A stretch of 64,000 nt of DNA, taken from contig CM060989.1 of the NCBI GenBank assembly GCA_030765065.1, positions 62,014,001-62,078,000 on the forward strand. Direction: 5' to 3'. The notes under the pieces are model-generated. The model was not told the DNA's origin. It searched no databases and saw only the letters and a program-made list of their open reading frames with translations. Of the stretch, positions 1 to 12,240 are shown in pieces. Both the position numbers and the translations under genes were made by a program. Each line of letters begins with the position of its first letter. The stretch's first letter is position 1. Source of the DNA: Deroplatys truncata (Eukaryota; Arthropoda; Insecta; Mantodea; Mantidae).

Positions 1-446
1 TCCTATCTTTATAAGCAGATTCGATTTTATTTTGTTTAGCTGTGTCTTGGTTGCTAAATATTGACCATCTACGTATATATTGCTTGGAATTATATATCCG
101 GGGCTTTTATCTTATTTTAGATGCATATTCTGTGTAGTAACAAGAACTATTTTTTACTATATTGCACTCTTAATTAAAAGTCAAGCCTGCTTCACAAGTA
201 TGTTCTTTTATAACTCCAATATATTGGTATTCAAGTACGAGGGCTTTGTTAATTCTTTTTAATGTTTTAGTAATTCATGAAATGAAATTAGAAGGTGTTT
301 TATACACCATGTCCCTCAGAAAGAATAGGAATTTTCAATTGTGAAAGAATTATCAAATCGGTTGAATGCTTTCTTGAGATTGCCCTAAATACGTACACCC
401 GTGCTCCCACATACACATAAAACTTTTCTCCTTTGTAAAATTAATA
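1..446. other. AT-rich intergenic, nothing recognised
   Basis: AT-rich sequence upstream of the first mariner. The 60-codon open frame at 80-262 has no recognisable motif and looks like chance. I see no repeat unit or RNA-like fold here. Confidence 0.5.
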
Positions 447-448
447 TA

Positions 449-1553
449 CGAGGGCTGTCCCAGAAGTACCCTGCTTAACAAAGAAAACACAAACATTTTG
501 GGAAAAAACGTTTTGTTTCTCTACATAGTCTCCTTTCAGCTCGATACACTTTTCCCAGCGATGTCCAATAGCTTCAATACCCTGTTTATAGTGAGAACCG
601 TCGAGTTCTAAAAAATAGCCATCAACTGCAAACTCCACCTCTTCATTGTTGCCAAATCTTTTACCAACAAGCCATTTCTTCAACAGAAAATAATCAGAGG
701 GGGCTAAGTCTGGCAAATAGGGCGCATGGGGAAGCAATTCGAACTTTAACGCATTGATTTTGGCCATGGCGATAATGGATGTGTGAACTGGTGCATTGTC
801 TTGATGAAACAGAACTTTCTTTTTCGCTAAATGCGGCCGTTTTCGTTTGATTCCATCATTCAAACGCTGCAATAAGTTTGCATAATACTTGCCATTGATT
901 AGTTTTCCTTTTTGAAGATAATCAATGAAAATTATTCCATGCGCATCCATAAAAACTGACGCCATGACCTTGCCTACAGGTGGAACTGTCTTCGCCTTCT
1001 TTGGAGCTGATTCTCCCATTTGAATCCACTGTTTTGACTGTTCCTTCGTCTCAGGTGTGAAGTGGTGGGCCCCATGTTTCTTCCATGGTTTTGAATCGAC
1101 GCAAAAACTCGACTTTATTGCAGTGAAACACCGCCAAACACTCGACTGAAACATCCTCACGACGCTCCGTTTGTTCCATTGTGAGTATACGCGGCACCCA
1201 TCTTACGCACAGCTTTCTCATGTCTACATTTGCAGTTAGTGTGCAATGTACAGCACTTTTTGAAATTCCTACGATGTCTGCTAGCTCGCGCACTTTCAGT
1301 CGAGGGTCATCCAATACAGTTTGTGGATTTTTTTCACAATTTCTGGCGTGGTCACCTCATTTGGTCGAACGTTGCGATGTTCGTCTTGACAGCTCGTACG
1401 GCCTCGCTTAAACTCTGCCACCCAATATTTTACTGTTGTAAACGAAGGAGCAGACTCCCCCAGAGTAGAATCTAGCTCAGCTTTAATATTAGGTGGACTA
1501 AGACCTTTCAAATGAAAGTATTGTAACACATAACGATGACCAGTTTTATCCAT
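449..1553 (-). pseudogene. Mariner transposase pseudogene (copy A)
   Basis: A mariner transposase would cut and paste the element through its TIRs. It starts at the MDKTGHRYV methionine (1553) shared by all sister copies. The N-terminal helix-turn-helix region (KGLSPPNIKAELDSTLGES) is in one frame. The linker and second HTH (ELADIVGISKSAVH) are in a second frame, and the catalytic region in a third, so there are at least two frameshifts. The second and third catalytic aspartates are visible in HQDNAPVHTS and LAPSDYFLL, with 34 residues between them (DD34D). The first is altered: the usual MDETW reads MEETW. The normal terminal VEK-stop is lost, so the last frame runs into the TIR. It is inactive by several independent lesions. 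Confidence 0.9.
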
Positions 1554-1748
1554 GTTTACAAATTTACTGAGTGTGATCACTATTTATGGCTGTCAAACAT
1601 TTGCTAAACAACATAGCATCGTCAAACTTCAAATTTAAGCTTTATAAGGTTAGTACTTTCCACCATAATCATTTGTTTGAAACAGCCACCACTATCTATA
1701 CGTACTTAATAAAGGACCCACTATCGGGTACTTCTGGGACTGCCCTCG
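449..1748 (-). mobile_element. Full-length mariner element (copy A)
   Basis: This is a 1.3-kb mariner bounded by about 24-bp terminal inverted repeats. The left end begins CGAGGGCTGTCCCAGAAG and the right end is its reverse complement. TA dinucleotides at 447-448 and 1749-1750 are the target-site duplication. The length is the family norm. The same termini bound the copies at 12.8, 39.0 and 51.4 kb, so all belong to one family. The coding strand is minus and the transposase is broken. Confidence 0.93.
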
Positions 1749-1892
1749 TAGATGAGCTTGTTGCTGATGCAAATCAATTTCTTTTAATAACAGTTACCAT
1801 TGTTTACCCGTCTACTTACCACAAAACTGTATTAGCTAACTGAAAGCTAACTCTTCAGTTATTTAGAGTAACTACACTTCGCGCACTGTGAC

Positions 1893-2173
1893 CTACATAG
1901 ATCTATTGTGGCTACCATCCTCCAGGAGGAAGGGATGAAGTGAAGGAGCCACAGGAACCTGGAAACATCCAGCACCACCATACGCCACGAAACCTGAAGC
2001 ACACCAGAAATATGGGAAGGAAACGAAATTATAGAAAGGAAGTTGTGTTAGATGAGTAGCATTCGCTCAGGCTTAGCCTACCAACCAGGGAAAACCACAA
2101 AAACACAAGTCAGAATGGGTGTCGACAGGAATGGAACCCAGGCTCAAATGCGAGCCTTACACGTAGAACCCAT
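1893..2173 (-). repeat. tRNA-derived SINE remnant (Q-type, minus strand)
   Basis: On the minus strand there is a degenerate tRNA-like head with a box-B-like GGTTCCATTCC, followed by a CT-rich body. The tail segment GTAGCCACAATAGATC is shared with the SINE copies at 40.3 and 63.5 kb. The box A side is poorly preserved, so the 5' edge is uncertain. Confidence 0.55.
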
Positions 2174-2859
2174 ATAAAGTGGAAATAGATGAAGATTTTT
2201 GCATGCAAAAGTGTATGCACAACTTTTCGATCAGTAGACAAGAAATCCCTTGTACTACGGTCAGACTGTCTAAGACTCTTGCCTATATTTATACGGTGTG
2301 TTTGTGTGTTTAAGGTTGGTTAAGTCTGCTTTTCTCAAGGGAGAAAAAACAGAAGACGATCTCGAAGAGAACGGCATAAAGGAATATCACATTTGCTATT
2401 CACAAAAGAAGTTGCCAGCCATAAACAAGGCAGTCGAATGAAAACAATAGCTCACAGCTGCGGCTGCACACGAATCGATCTGCTACACTATTTACGGCAG
2501 CATCCCGACAGATCGCTCTCCACAGTGACTCTTGACCTTTGCCAAGTTTTAACCCTTTCGCTGCTAACGACGGAAATATCCATCGGAACGCTGTCTTCTT
2601 TAACGGTGACCAACTGCGATTTACTTGGGTTTTTTCTTCTTCCCTCGTGACACCAGTGCTCTAAAATCTGCTCTCTGTCCTCTGAATTATCTGTGATCAT
2701 AACTTTAACCCCTTTTTCTAATTTATTTTGGATATGGATACGACTATGGACCTCGTTTTTTACACAGTAAAATACGTGTTTACTTGTTCTGCTATTTAAC
2801 TATAGTAAACATTCAATAACGACATTTCACCGTGAGACAGTATTTTTAACACTTGAATA
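2174..2859. other. Unassigned intergenic sequence
   Basis: No recognised element. A minus-strand 70-codon frame (2488-2700) has ordinary amino-acid composition, but I could match it to no family, and it lacks a convincing exon structure. Confidence 0.35.
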
Positions 2860-3870
2860 ATTTAAATTAAATTATATAATATGTAAATTCAATAACAGCC
2901 CGCCTTGAAGCAATATGTGTATGTAATAATTTGTGAAATGTTTATATTATTGTATCCATGTGTAATAATGTTATGTAAATACATTACGTAATTTAATAAT
3001 GTAGGAGCTGTGAGAATAATAAGTTTAAAGTTGCTAACAATGAGGTAAACTTGAGGCAATAATGAGTAAGGAAGTTTAAATGCTACTAGTCATTATTAGA
3101 GCAGCAATAAGTACTTTTGAGACAGTTTAAAAATAGCCAATCAACTACCAGAAGAATCTTTAGTTAAATGCAGGTATTCTATTGGAGTAGGATTAGCCAA
3201 TCAGAGACTTTAAATACAGAAATTTACAAGTTTAGACGGTTGAAATCAATTCAGTTGCCTCCAAACAGTGCTCATAACCAGATGTGTTGCTTCTAAACAG
3301 TGCTCATAACCAGACGTGAGATGTGTCCTCGAGAAATTAATTATGTATTTGTGTGAGACGAAAATAGTATACGTGTAAAAAAGTGCAAATATTAAATAAA
3401 AGAATCTCACAGCTCTCTATATCAGTGAAGTGCTATTTAATTTGTGTCAAGGATTAATAAAAAGGAGTGAATTAAAACTAAAAATCTGTGTAAGCCTACA
3501 TTCTTGTCACATCACAACCCTGCCTAAGAGAAACATGTCTCTAACAATAATACTGACGCAGCCGAGGCAAACAAATCTAAAGATACAGTCAAATTACAAA
3601 GTTAATATTTTTTTAAACTTGGGGCAAAGGCCACCTGAAAGTACATTTGGGGCGAAGGCTACCATAAACTGTTTAACATACGTGCAGTTGCAACTGCTAC
3701 AAGTTCGGTTCCCCAACAGTTGAAATATAATACAACCCCTTCAATACAACATAAAATTTCTTCAAATTGACGCCCAAAGCGTGTTGCAAACAAGTTACAA
3801 TACAAACAAATCTTCTTCAAATTGGTGCCCAAAACGTGTAGCTAATAAAACAACTTTTTCAACCGGAAAT
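2860..3870 (+). repeat. LTR-leader-like dispersed repeat, copy R1
   Basis: This segment is homologous to 16480-18300. Shared landmarks, in order, are ATAACAGCCCGCC, TGTAGGAGCTGTGAGA, GGTATTCTATTGGAGTAGG, a reverse-complementary TCTCACAGCTCT, ATATCAGTGAAGTG and GACGCAGCCGA. The 12-bp inverted pair AGAGCTGTGAGA/TCTCACAGCTCT bounds about 420 bp (2999-3419). The downstream phrases GGTGCCCAAAACGTG (3833) and GGGGCAAAGGCCACC resemble the leader just inside many insect LTR retrotransposons. No gag or pol is present. Homology on both sides of the 420-bp block means I cannot prove it is an LTR. Confidence 0.55.
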
Positions 3871-4590
3871 ACACATTTTAAGGGGACAAGGTAGTCTGGA
3901 ACACGAGGAAATTACACCTTAAGTGTGTTAAATTACCACTGCTCTTAAAGCTCTCAATCGTTTTTCCTGAAATTTTAAGAATCATTATAGAAATTATTGC
4001 CATTATTTCAAGTGGTTGTTTGCATTCATAGCTTATGTATTTGAGTCCGTAAAAATGATTTCATTCAGCAGAAAAATAACAAAATTTACTCTTAAAACTT
4101 GTGAATTCATGCACCTTTTCCTCTGGTACTACTTGTAATACAGAATCACACTTTTGCATGCTTGTTCTTAGTATAATCAGCTATTTTCTGAATCTCAGAT
4201 ATTTTGATATGTATATCAGTTCACTAGAAATTGAAAAAAAATTATTTGCAAAGTAAAAATGTGGAAAATTTGCAACGTTGTTGCTTTCTTAATATCACTA
4301 ATATACTTTATAAAGTTATGATTGTGGTTCAGAAAGTTTAACTATGTGTTATACACATGTACTGAAAATTTCAGCTCTCTACCTCTCACACTTTCTGAGA
4401 AAAAGGTACATAAGTATCCGAAAATGTTGTTTTGATAAAACTGAACTTACAGTTTGAACATTAAAATTTTGACACACTTCAGCACATTCCAGGGTCATAA
4501 TCATCTGCACCTTCATTCTTGGATTGCTTCAGCTTTTCTGATAGATTTTATTAATGCATAAAACAAAAAATGTGATTTTTGACCACTTTA
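3871..4590. other. AT-rich intergenic, nothing recognised
   Basis: No ORF, tandem repeat or sequence shared with other parts of the window that I could recognise. It leads into a family B repeat. Confidence 0.4.
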
Positions 4591-5350
4591 GAGTACCTTA
4601 TCCCCTTAAAGAAAATAAACCTTTACATAAACAGCTACATTACACATTTCGTTATAGATACAAAGAGAGCAGCGATAGTCAAATGTTTAAGAACTGGACG
4701 CTATATGCTGGCCTTAAAATTCCATACCGTTCCCATGCAATCGCGAGAAACAGCTGAATGTTGAAAGGACTTTAAAGAATGACCAACAAATAAACAATCC
4801 GAACCATTAATAACGCATATCTCAGAAAGGCTTGTGTTGTAAAAAATATTTGAAATCAGCTCTGTGTGTTTAAAGAGACCTACATTTTTTGTGTAGTACG
4901 TTTTCGTTCTATCACGTAACGTTTACCAGTTACACAAGATTCAACAAGATTCCCTCCAAATGAAGAGGACTTCAAAGGTTATTCCCAAAAAATTCAATAT
5001 ATACATTTTATTTTCCATGTAAATATCTTTAATATACGGTATTTTAATCAAAATCGTTAGAGCCATTTTTTAGAAAATCAGAATGTTTGAAAAATGCTGC
5101 ATGTAAAGGGTAGTTTAGGGTGGGGGATTTTCTTGAAAACCTCTGCGTCGTATCTTTGGAAGATACTGAACTTAAACATCAAGTTTGGCTATTATCTGAC
5201 CTATCGTTTTTAAGTTATGCTGTTCACAAACACGGACCTTTATAAAAATGATTTTTGGGGGGATTCGGACGTCCTCAAAACATGTATTTCTTTGAAATCT
5301 CGGTATCGAATTTTTTAGTGGAATGCAATGCCTTCTCCACCTATCATGCT
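4591..5350 (+). repeat. Family B repeat (diverged relative of family A)
   Basis: It shows the family landmarks in order but is highly diverged: AGCAGCGATAGTCAAATG, ACCATTAATAACG, AAAATCGTTAGAGCCAT, AAGGGTAG, GAAGATACTGAACTTAAA, AGTTATGCTGTTCACA and ACATGTATTTC. It shares specific variants (for example CTGGACGCTATA, GCCTTAAAATTCCATAC) with copies at 36.5, 38.0 and 46.6 kb, which defines the B subfamily. It is non-coding. Confidence 0.75.
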
Positions 5351-5384
5351 ACTTAACGAGTCGGTTAAGTACTCAACTTGGCAT

Positions 5385-5824
5385 TTAAGTTCAGCGTCTT
5401 GAAGGGTGCAACACGAAGATTTTCAACCGACCTTAAACTGCGCTTTACAATGAACATTTTTCTTTATCTTTTACCATCTCAAGATAACTATAATGACTTT
5501 TATTAAAATACCATATGTTTACGATATTTTCATGACAAATTAAACGTATTTATTGAATTTTTTTGGAATAGCCTCTGAAGTACTCTTCATTCTGAATAAC
5601 TTTTCATAACCGGTAAATTCTAAGAGATAGATAAAATCTTACAATACAAAAAAATGTAGATTTCGTTAATGTATACAATTTATGTCAAATACATTTTTGC
5701 ATAATTAACCGTTTCCGAGATATTCCTTGTTATAGGTTTGAATTTTTAAAAACCTTCCTCTCGAATGGAAGCCATTTTTTCCCCTTTCTTTCCTGGCCAT
5801 GAAAGGAGAACAAACTTTCAAAGA
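5385..5824 (-). repeat. Family A/B-related repeat, inverted, abutting satellite
   Basis: This is a reverse-orientation partial copy: AACACGAAGATTTTCAA, AGAGATAGATAAAATCTTAC, GTAGATTTCGTTAATGTAT and GAGATATTCCTTGTTAT all match the consensus read on the minus strand. It forms an inverted pair with 4591-5350 and its far end is replaced by the 24-bp minisatellite. Confidence 0.7.
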
Positions 5825-8800
5825 GGACGGAACCGAGTAAGTGACTGGAGAGGAGACTAAGGGAGTAACAGGACACGAGACGAAGGATCTGACAGCAAAA
5901 GAGACAAAGGGAATGACAGGTCGAGTCCAAAGGAGTGACTGGATACGAAAGCAAGGGAGTGACAGAGAGTGAGAAGGCAGTGCCTGGAGACGAGACGAAG
6001 GGAGTGACGATACGAGACGGAGTGGCAGGTCGAACCAAGGAAGTGACTGGAGACGAGACCAAGGGAGTTACCAGGGACGAGACCGCGGGAGTAACAGTAG
6101 TACACGAGACCAAGAGAGAGACGGGACGAGACAACGGGAGTGATACAGGACTATACCAAGTGAGTGACTGGAGACGAGATCTAGGGACTCACAGGACACG
6201 AGACGAAGGGAGTTCCTGGACGAGACCAAGGAGTGAGTGGAGTCGAGAACAAGGGAGAGACAGGAGTCGAGACCAAGAGACTGACTGGCCGAGAAATAGG
6301 GATTGACTGGAAACGAGATCAATGCAGTGACTAGACACGAGAGAAAGGGAGTGGCTAGGGTCGAGATAAGGACTGACTGGCCAAGACCAAGAGAGCGACT
6401 GACGTCGAGAACAAAGGAACGATAGCAAAGTAGTAACAAGACACGAGACGAAGGGAGTGACTGGAGAGCCAAGAGAGTGACTGGCGAGACCAAGAGAGTG
6501 ACTGGAGACGAGACCAAGGCAGACACAGGACACGAGACAAAGGGAGTGACTGAATGAAGCCAGGGAAGTGACTGTCCGAGACCAAAGGAGTGACTGGACA
6601 CGAGACGAAGGGAGTGACTGGAGTGGAGACCAACGAGGTGACAACACGAGGCAACGGAGTAACTGTACTCAAAACCATGAGAGTGACTGGTGTCGAGACC
6701 AAAAGAATCACTAGAGACCAGGCCAATGCAGTGACAGCACACGAGACAAAGGGAGTGACTAAATGAAGCCAGGGAAGTGACTGTCCGAGACCAAAGGAGT
6801 GACTGGACACGAGACGAAGAGGGAGACTGTACGAGACCAATGGGATTAAATGGACACGGTAGTGACTGGCCGTGACCGAGGGAATGACTGGTGTGGGCAC
6901 AAAGGGGTGGATTGGAAACGAGACCAAAAGAGTGAGAGGACACGAAAAAAGGCAGTGACTGGAGTCGAGAATAAGGAAGTTAATGGAAGCGAGACCAAAA
7001 CAGTGAGGGGACACGAGAGAAAGGGAGTGACTTGCCGAGTCCAAGGAAGTGACTGGAGAAGAGATCAAGGGATGACAGGAAGCTAAACAAAGGGAGTGAC
7101 GAGACAAGCGCAAGGAGGTGACTGGAGGAGACAATGGGAGTAACTGGACACGAGACGATGGGGATGACTGTGCCTGAACAAGGAAGTTACTGGAGTCGAG
7201 ACCAAGGATGTGACTTGAGTTTAGAGCAAGGGAGTGACCGGAGTAGAGACGAAGGGGTGGCATCCGAGACAAAGGGAGTGGCAGGACACCAGACAAAGCG
7301 AATAATTGGCCTTGAAAAATGTAGTGACGGAATCGAGAACAAGCGAGTGACTGGTCACAAGACAAAGTAGGTGACTGGCAGAGACCAAGGGAGTGACTGG
7401 ATCCGAGACGAAGGGAGTAACTGGGGTGGAGACGAATGGAGTGACCGGAGAAGAGACCAAGGGAGTGCAGGACACGAGACAAAGGGAGTGACTGGATTTT
7501 TTTACTAAGGGAGCGACTGGAGTCGAGACCAACAGAGTGTCTTGCCGAGAAAAACGGAGTAACAGGACACGAGACAAAGGAAGTGACAGGACGAACCGAG
7601 GTAGTAACAGAGACGAGACCGGAAGTGACAGCAGAGGAGATCAAAGTCATGAATGAGGACTAGGAAGGAACGGACTGGACACGAATCGAAGGGAGTGACT
7701 GCGGTCGAGACCAGGGGAGTGACTGAAGTCCATACCAAGGTGTCCTCGCCGAGATTAAGGGAATGACTGGGGTCGAGACGAAGGAAGAGGCTGGAGTGGA
7801 GACCAATGGAGTGACCAGAGCTGTTACCGGAGTCGAGACAAAGGAGTGACTGGACACGAGACGACGGAAGTGACCGGTCGTGATCAAATAAGTGACTGGA
7901 GTCGAGACAAAGGGAGTGACTTGCCGAGGTTAAGGGTGTGAATGGTCCCGAGACGAAGGGAGTGCCTGGACGAGACCAAGAGTGTGTCTGGGCGAGAAGA
8001 GGAGAGTGGCTGGAGACGAGACCAATGGAGTGACAGGACCCGAGACAAAGGGAGTGACAGGACGAAAAAGGGATAGAGAGAACAAGACCAGGGAAGTGAC
8101 AATATACGAGACCCAGGAGTGACAAGAATGGAAATCAAAATCGGAATGGGAAGGAAGCTAAGGGAGTTACAGATAACGCGATCAAGAGAGAGAGAGACAG
8201 GATACGAGAGTGACTGGTGTGGAGACCAATAGAGTGACCGGAGACGATAGCAAGGGAGAGACCGAAGACGAGATCAGGGGGCTGACTAGAGTCGAGACCA
8301 AGAAAGTGACTGGAGTAGAGAACAATGGAGTGTCAGGACACGATGAGAACGGAGTGACTGGTGTGGATACCGGAGACAAGACCAAGAGAGAGAGCGGAAT
8401 TGAGATGATGGGTATGACTACGCGAGACCACGAGAGTGGCTGGATACCTGACAAAGAGGGTGACTGACTGTACAAAGGGAGTGACTGGAGTCGAGACCAG
8501 GAAGTGTCTGGCCATTGACCAAGGAAGTGACTGGAAACGAGAAGAGAGTTACTGGACGAGACTTAGGGATTGACTAGAGACAAGACAAACGAGTGACTGG
8601 CCGAGTCCAAGGGAGTGATTCGAGACGAGATCAAACAAGTGACCAGCGGCGATAACAAGGGAGTGGCTGGACGCGACAGGAAGTGAGTGACTGGACAAGG
8701 CCAAGGAAGTAACTGAACGAGACCAAGGGAAGGATTGGGCGAGACCAAGGGAGTTACTGTAGACCAGACCATGGGATCGATTGGAGACGAGACCACAGGA

Positions 8801-11800
8801 CAAAAAAGGACACGTCCGAATGAGAGAGTAGAGACGGAAATAAAGGAGTGAAGGCGGAGGAGACCAATAGAAGGAAGGCGGAGAGACAAAGGGAAGGACA
8901 ATGCAGTAGACAAAGGGAGTGACAGCACTAAGGCAGAGACTGCAAACGAGACAAGGGAGTGACAGGGCACGAAACAATAGGAGTGCAAGTACGAGCCCAA
9001 GGAAGTAACTGGAGGCGAGACCAATGGAGTGAAAGGACACGAGACGAAGGGTGTGAATGAGAACGAGACCAAGGGAATGATTGCACTCGAGACCAAGGGA
9101 CTGACTGGAGACAAGACGAATCGAGTGACATGACACGAGTCGAACGGAGTGACAGGAGAAGAGACGAGGCTAGTGACAATGGACAAGACCATGACTGTAT
9201 ACGAGACCAAGGGAGTAACAGGACACAAGTCGAAGGGAGGAAAGGATACGAGAAGAATGGAGTGACAGGAAACGAGACCACGGAAGAAAAAAGACGAGAC
9301 CAAGTAGGTGACTTGGGACGAGACGAAGGGAGTGACTTGAGACGAGATCATGGAAGTGATTGAAAACCAGACTTAGGGAGTGACAGGAAACGAAACCAAA
9401 GTGTGTGACAGGATGAGAGCAGGAAATGACAGCAGAGGACGAGCCCAATGTAGTGACAGGAGACGAGATCACTTGTGTGACAGAGGACGCGTTCGAGGGA
9501 GTAAAGCGGAAGAGCCCAAAGGAGTGATTGGAAGCGAGACTAAGAGAGTGACAGAGGAAGCATAAAGGGAACTGTAAAGAGACGATTCCAAGCAATAGAC
9601 ACAGGATTGTACTATTTCAGACGAGAACAAGGGAGTGACCGGAGACAAGACGAAAGGAGTGACTGGACTGGAGATGAACGAAGTGATAAGACACGAGACG
9701 TAGGTAGTTACAGGGCTCGAGACGAAGGGTTGACTGGAGATGAAATCAACGGAATGACTGAAGACGAGACGGAGAATAGTGACAGGACACGGGACCAATG
9801 GGAGTGACGGGAAGAGAGCAACGGAGTGACAGTACGCGAGACGAAGAGTGTGACTGGAGACGAGACCAAGGGAGTTACAGGACGACATCAGGGAGCGACT
9901 GGAGATGAGACGAAGGAAGCGACAGGACATGAAATGGTGTGAATAACAGGACACGAGTCCAAGGGAGTGCCTGGAAACGTGACTTAGGGAGTGACAGGAC
10001 TAAACCATGGGAGCGACAGTGAACGTGACCTAGGGACTGACAAGAGAGGAGTCCAATTTAGTGAAAGTAGACGAGACCAAGCGGACATGATACAGTGAGT
10101 GTCAAGACTCGAAACCAAGTTAGTAACAGAAGACGACACCAAGGGAGAGAATGAGCACGACACCAAGGGAGTGACAGGGGAGCAAAGGATTGACAGAGAA
10201 CGGGTCCAAATGAGTGTCTGGATACGAATCCAAGAGTGACTGAGACGAGACGAAAAGAGTGACACGATACGAGACGCAGTGCTAGGGTACGTGACGAAGG
10301 GAGAGACAGAAGACGAGACGAAGGGTGTGACAGGAGACGAGTCCAAGGGAGTGATTGGAGACAAGACCACGGGAGTTACATCTGACATGTCCAAGGGAAC
10401 AACTGGATACGAGACCAAGGGAGCCTCAGGGCACGAGACGAGGAGAGTGAAGAACATATGAAGGGAGTGACAGAGAATGAGGCTAATGGAGTGATAGGAG
10501 ACAAGATAACAACGGGGGTGACAGAGTGCGAGACCAAGAGAGTGATTGGAGATGAGACATGTGGAGTGACGGGTGAAGAGACCAAGGGGGTGATATAGAA
10601 TGAAACCAAGGGAGCGACAACAGACGAGAACAAGGTAGCGACAGATGCCTAGACCAAAGGAGTGATAGAGGACGGAACAAGGGAGTGACCGTGGACGAGA
10701 CCAAAGGAGTTACAAGAGACGAAGGAAGTGAAATTTCACGAGACTAACGGAGTAAAGCCATGACTGAAGACGAGATTAAAGGAGTGGCAGGACAAGCGTC
10801 GAAGGCAGTGACAAACCCAGCTCAAGACAGACTGAGGACGAGGCCAAGAGAGCGACAGGAGAGGAGTCAAAAGGAGAGACAGGAGACAGACCAAGGGAGT
10901 GATAGGAGGACGAGAAGAGAGTATCAAGACACGAGACGAAGGGAGTGAAAGGACACGAGACATAAGGAGTAACAGAGAGCAGACCAAGGTAGTGACTGGA
11001 GACGATACCAAGGTAGGACAGTGACGAGACCGCGGGAGTGACAAAATACGAGACACCGGGAGTAACTGGGGACATATATCATATTGAACCAAAAATTATT
11101 ATTTTATAATATTTAAATAAAATTCTGCCGAGACACCGCGCGTGACAGAGCACGATACCAAGCGAGTGACCGGCGCCGAAACCAAGGGAGTGATACGACG
11201 AGACCAAGGGAGTGACAGAACGAGGTCAAGGGAGAGACAGCCGACGACACAAAGGGGGTGACTGGAGAAGAGATCACGGCAGTGACTGGAGACGTGATCA
11301 AGGTGTAACAGAGGACGATACCACGGAAGTGATAATGAACGAGACTAAGGGTCGTAGATTTACGGCACGTAAAAGAACCTCAAGTCTGATAGAGAGGCCT
11401 CTGAGCAAAATTACCGGTCTTTCACGCCCAATATAGAATGGAATGCTAAGGACCACAGCAGTTAAAGAGCGTCCATAAATAAAACTCAATTTAATTTTTG
11501 CGAGACAACTGGATTGACTGGCCGTGAGCAATGGAATGACGAGCCGAGACCAAGGAAGTGACTCGAGGCGAGACAAAGGAAGGGATCGTCAGAAATAAAG
11601 GGAGTGACTGGCCCGGAGTCGAAGGGAGTGACTGGACAAGACTAAGGAAGTTACAGGGAGGCATAGGACACGAGACAAAGGGAGTCGCTACTGGAGTAGG
11701 GACTGACTGGAGTCTACACCAAGGGAGTGGCTGTGTGAGCACAAGGGAGTGACTGCAGCCAATACAACGGAATGCCCGGAACGAGACGAAGGTGGTGACT

Positions 11801-12240
11801 GGGCGAGACCAACGGAGTGACAAGATATGAGACAAAGAGTGACTAATCGAAACCAGGTAGTGACTTGAATTGAGACCAAGGGAGTGAAAGGACGAGACTG
11901 GAGTGTGACTGGAGTGACGACCAAATGAGTGGCGAGTCCAAAACGGGGATGACCGGAGACAAGACCAAGAGAGTGATTTGCAGAGGCCAAGGGAGTGACT
12001 GGACGCGATACGAAGGGAGTGACTGGAAGAGAACAAGGAATTGGCTGAACATGAGACTAAGGGAGTGACAGGCCGTGACCAAGGGAGTTACTGGATACGA
12101 GAAAAGTTTATTGATTGGCTGAGAGCAATGGAGTGACTGGAGTGGAGACCAAGGGAGTGAATTGAGCAGAGGATAAGGAATGACTTGGGTGGAGACCAAG
12201 AGGAGACGAGATAAAGTGAGTGACTGGACCAGAGTGGAAT
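5825..12240 (+). repeat. 6.4-kb GA-rich minisatellite, ~24-bp unit
   Basis: About 260 degenerate head-to-tail units. The typical unit is GGAGTGACTGGA followed by GACGAGACCAAG, with frequent variants ACAGGACACGAGACGAA and the shorter ACTGGCCGAGACCAAG. The plus strand is strongly purine-rich. Because 24 bp is eight codons and the unit lacks stops, long frames stay open. The plus frame reads as imperfect GVTGDETK octapeptides and the minus frames as SHSLGLVS, TPLVSSPV or LPWSRLQS repeats, the longest 431 codons. None has a credible start or non-repetitive flank, so I treat them as by-products. The array is interrupted by an AT-rich patch near 11070-11130 and a SINE at 11352-11500. Confidence 0.95.
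11352..11500 (+). repeat. SINE-P copy 1, 5'-truncated, inside the satellite
   Basis: This holds the 3' half of the SINE-P family: TACGGCACGTAAAAGAACCT, CAATATAGAATGG, and the tail GCGTCCATAAATAAAACTCA. The tRNA-like head is missing. Satellite units lie on both sides, so it inserted after the array formed. Confidence 0.88.

Noticed and set aside
2488-2700. 70-codon minus frame resembling ordinary coding sequence
   Set aside because: No recognisable motif, no splice signals in suitable places and no repeat in the window to compare. I could not support a gene.
6355-7650. 431-codon open frame on the minus strand
   Set aside because: It lies entirely in the 24-bp satellite and is made of shifting SHSLGLVS/TPLVSSPV-type repeats. 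Frames on the same strand overlap it with equal openness, so it is a composition effect.
5825-12240. CRISPR-like array
   Set aside because: There are no unique spacers; the whole unit repeats with degeneration, and the window is eukaryotic.
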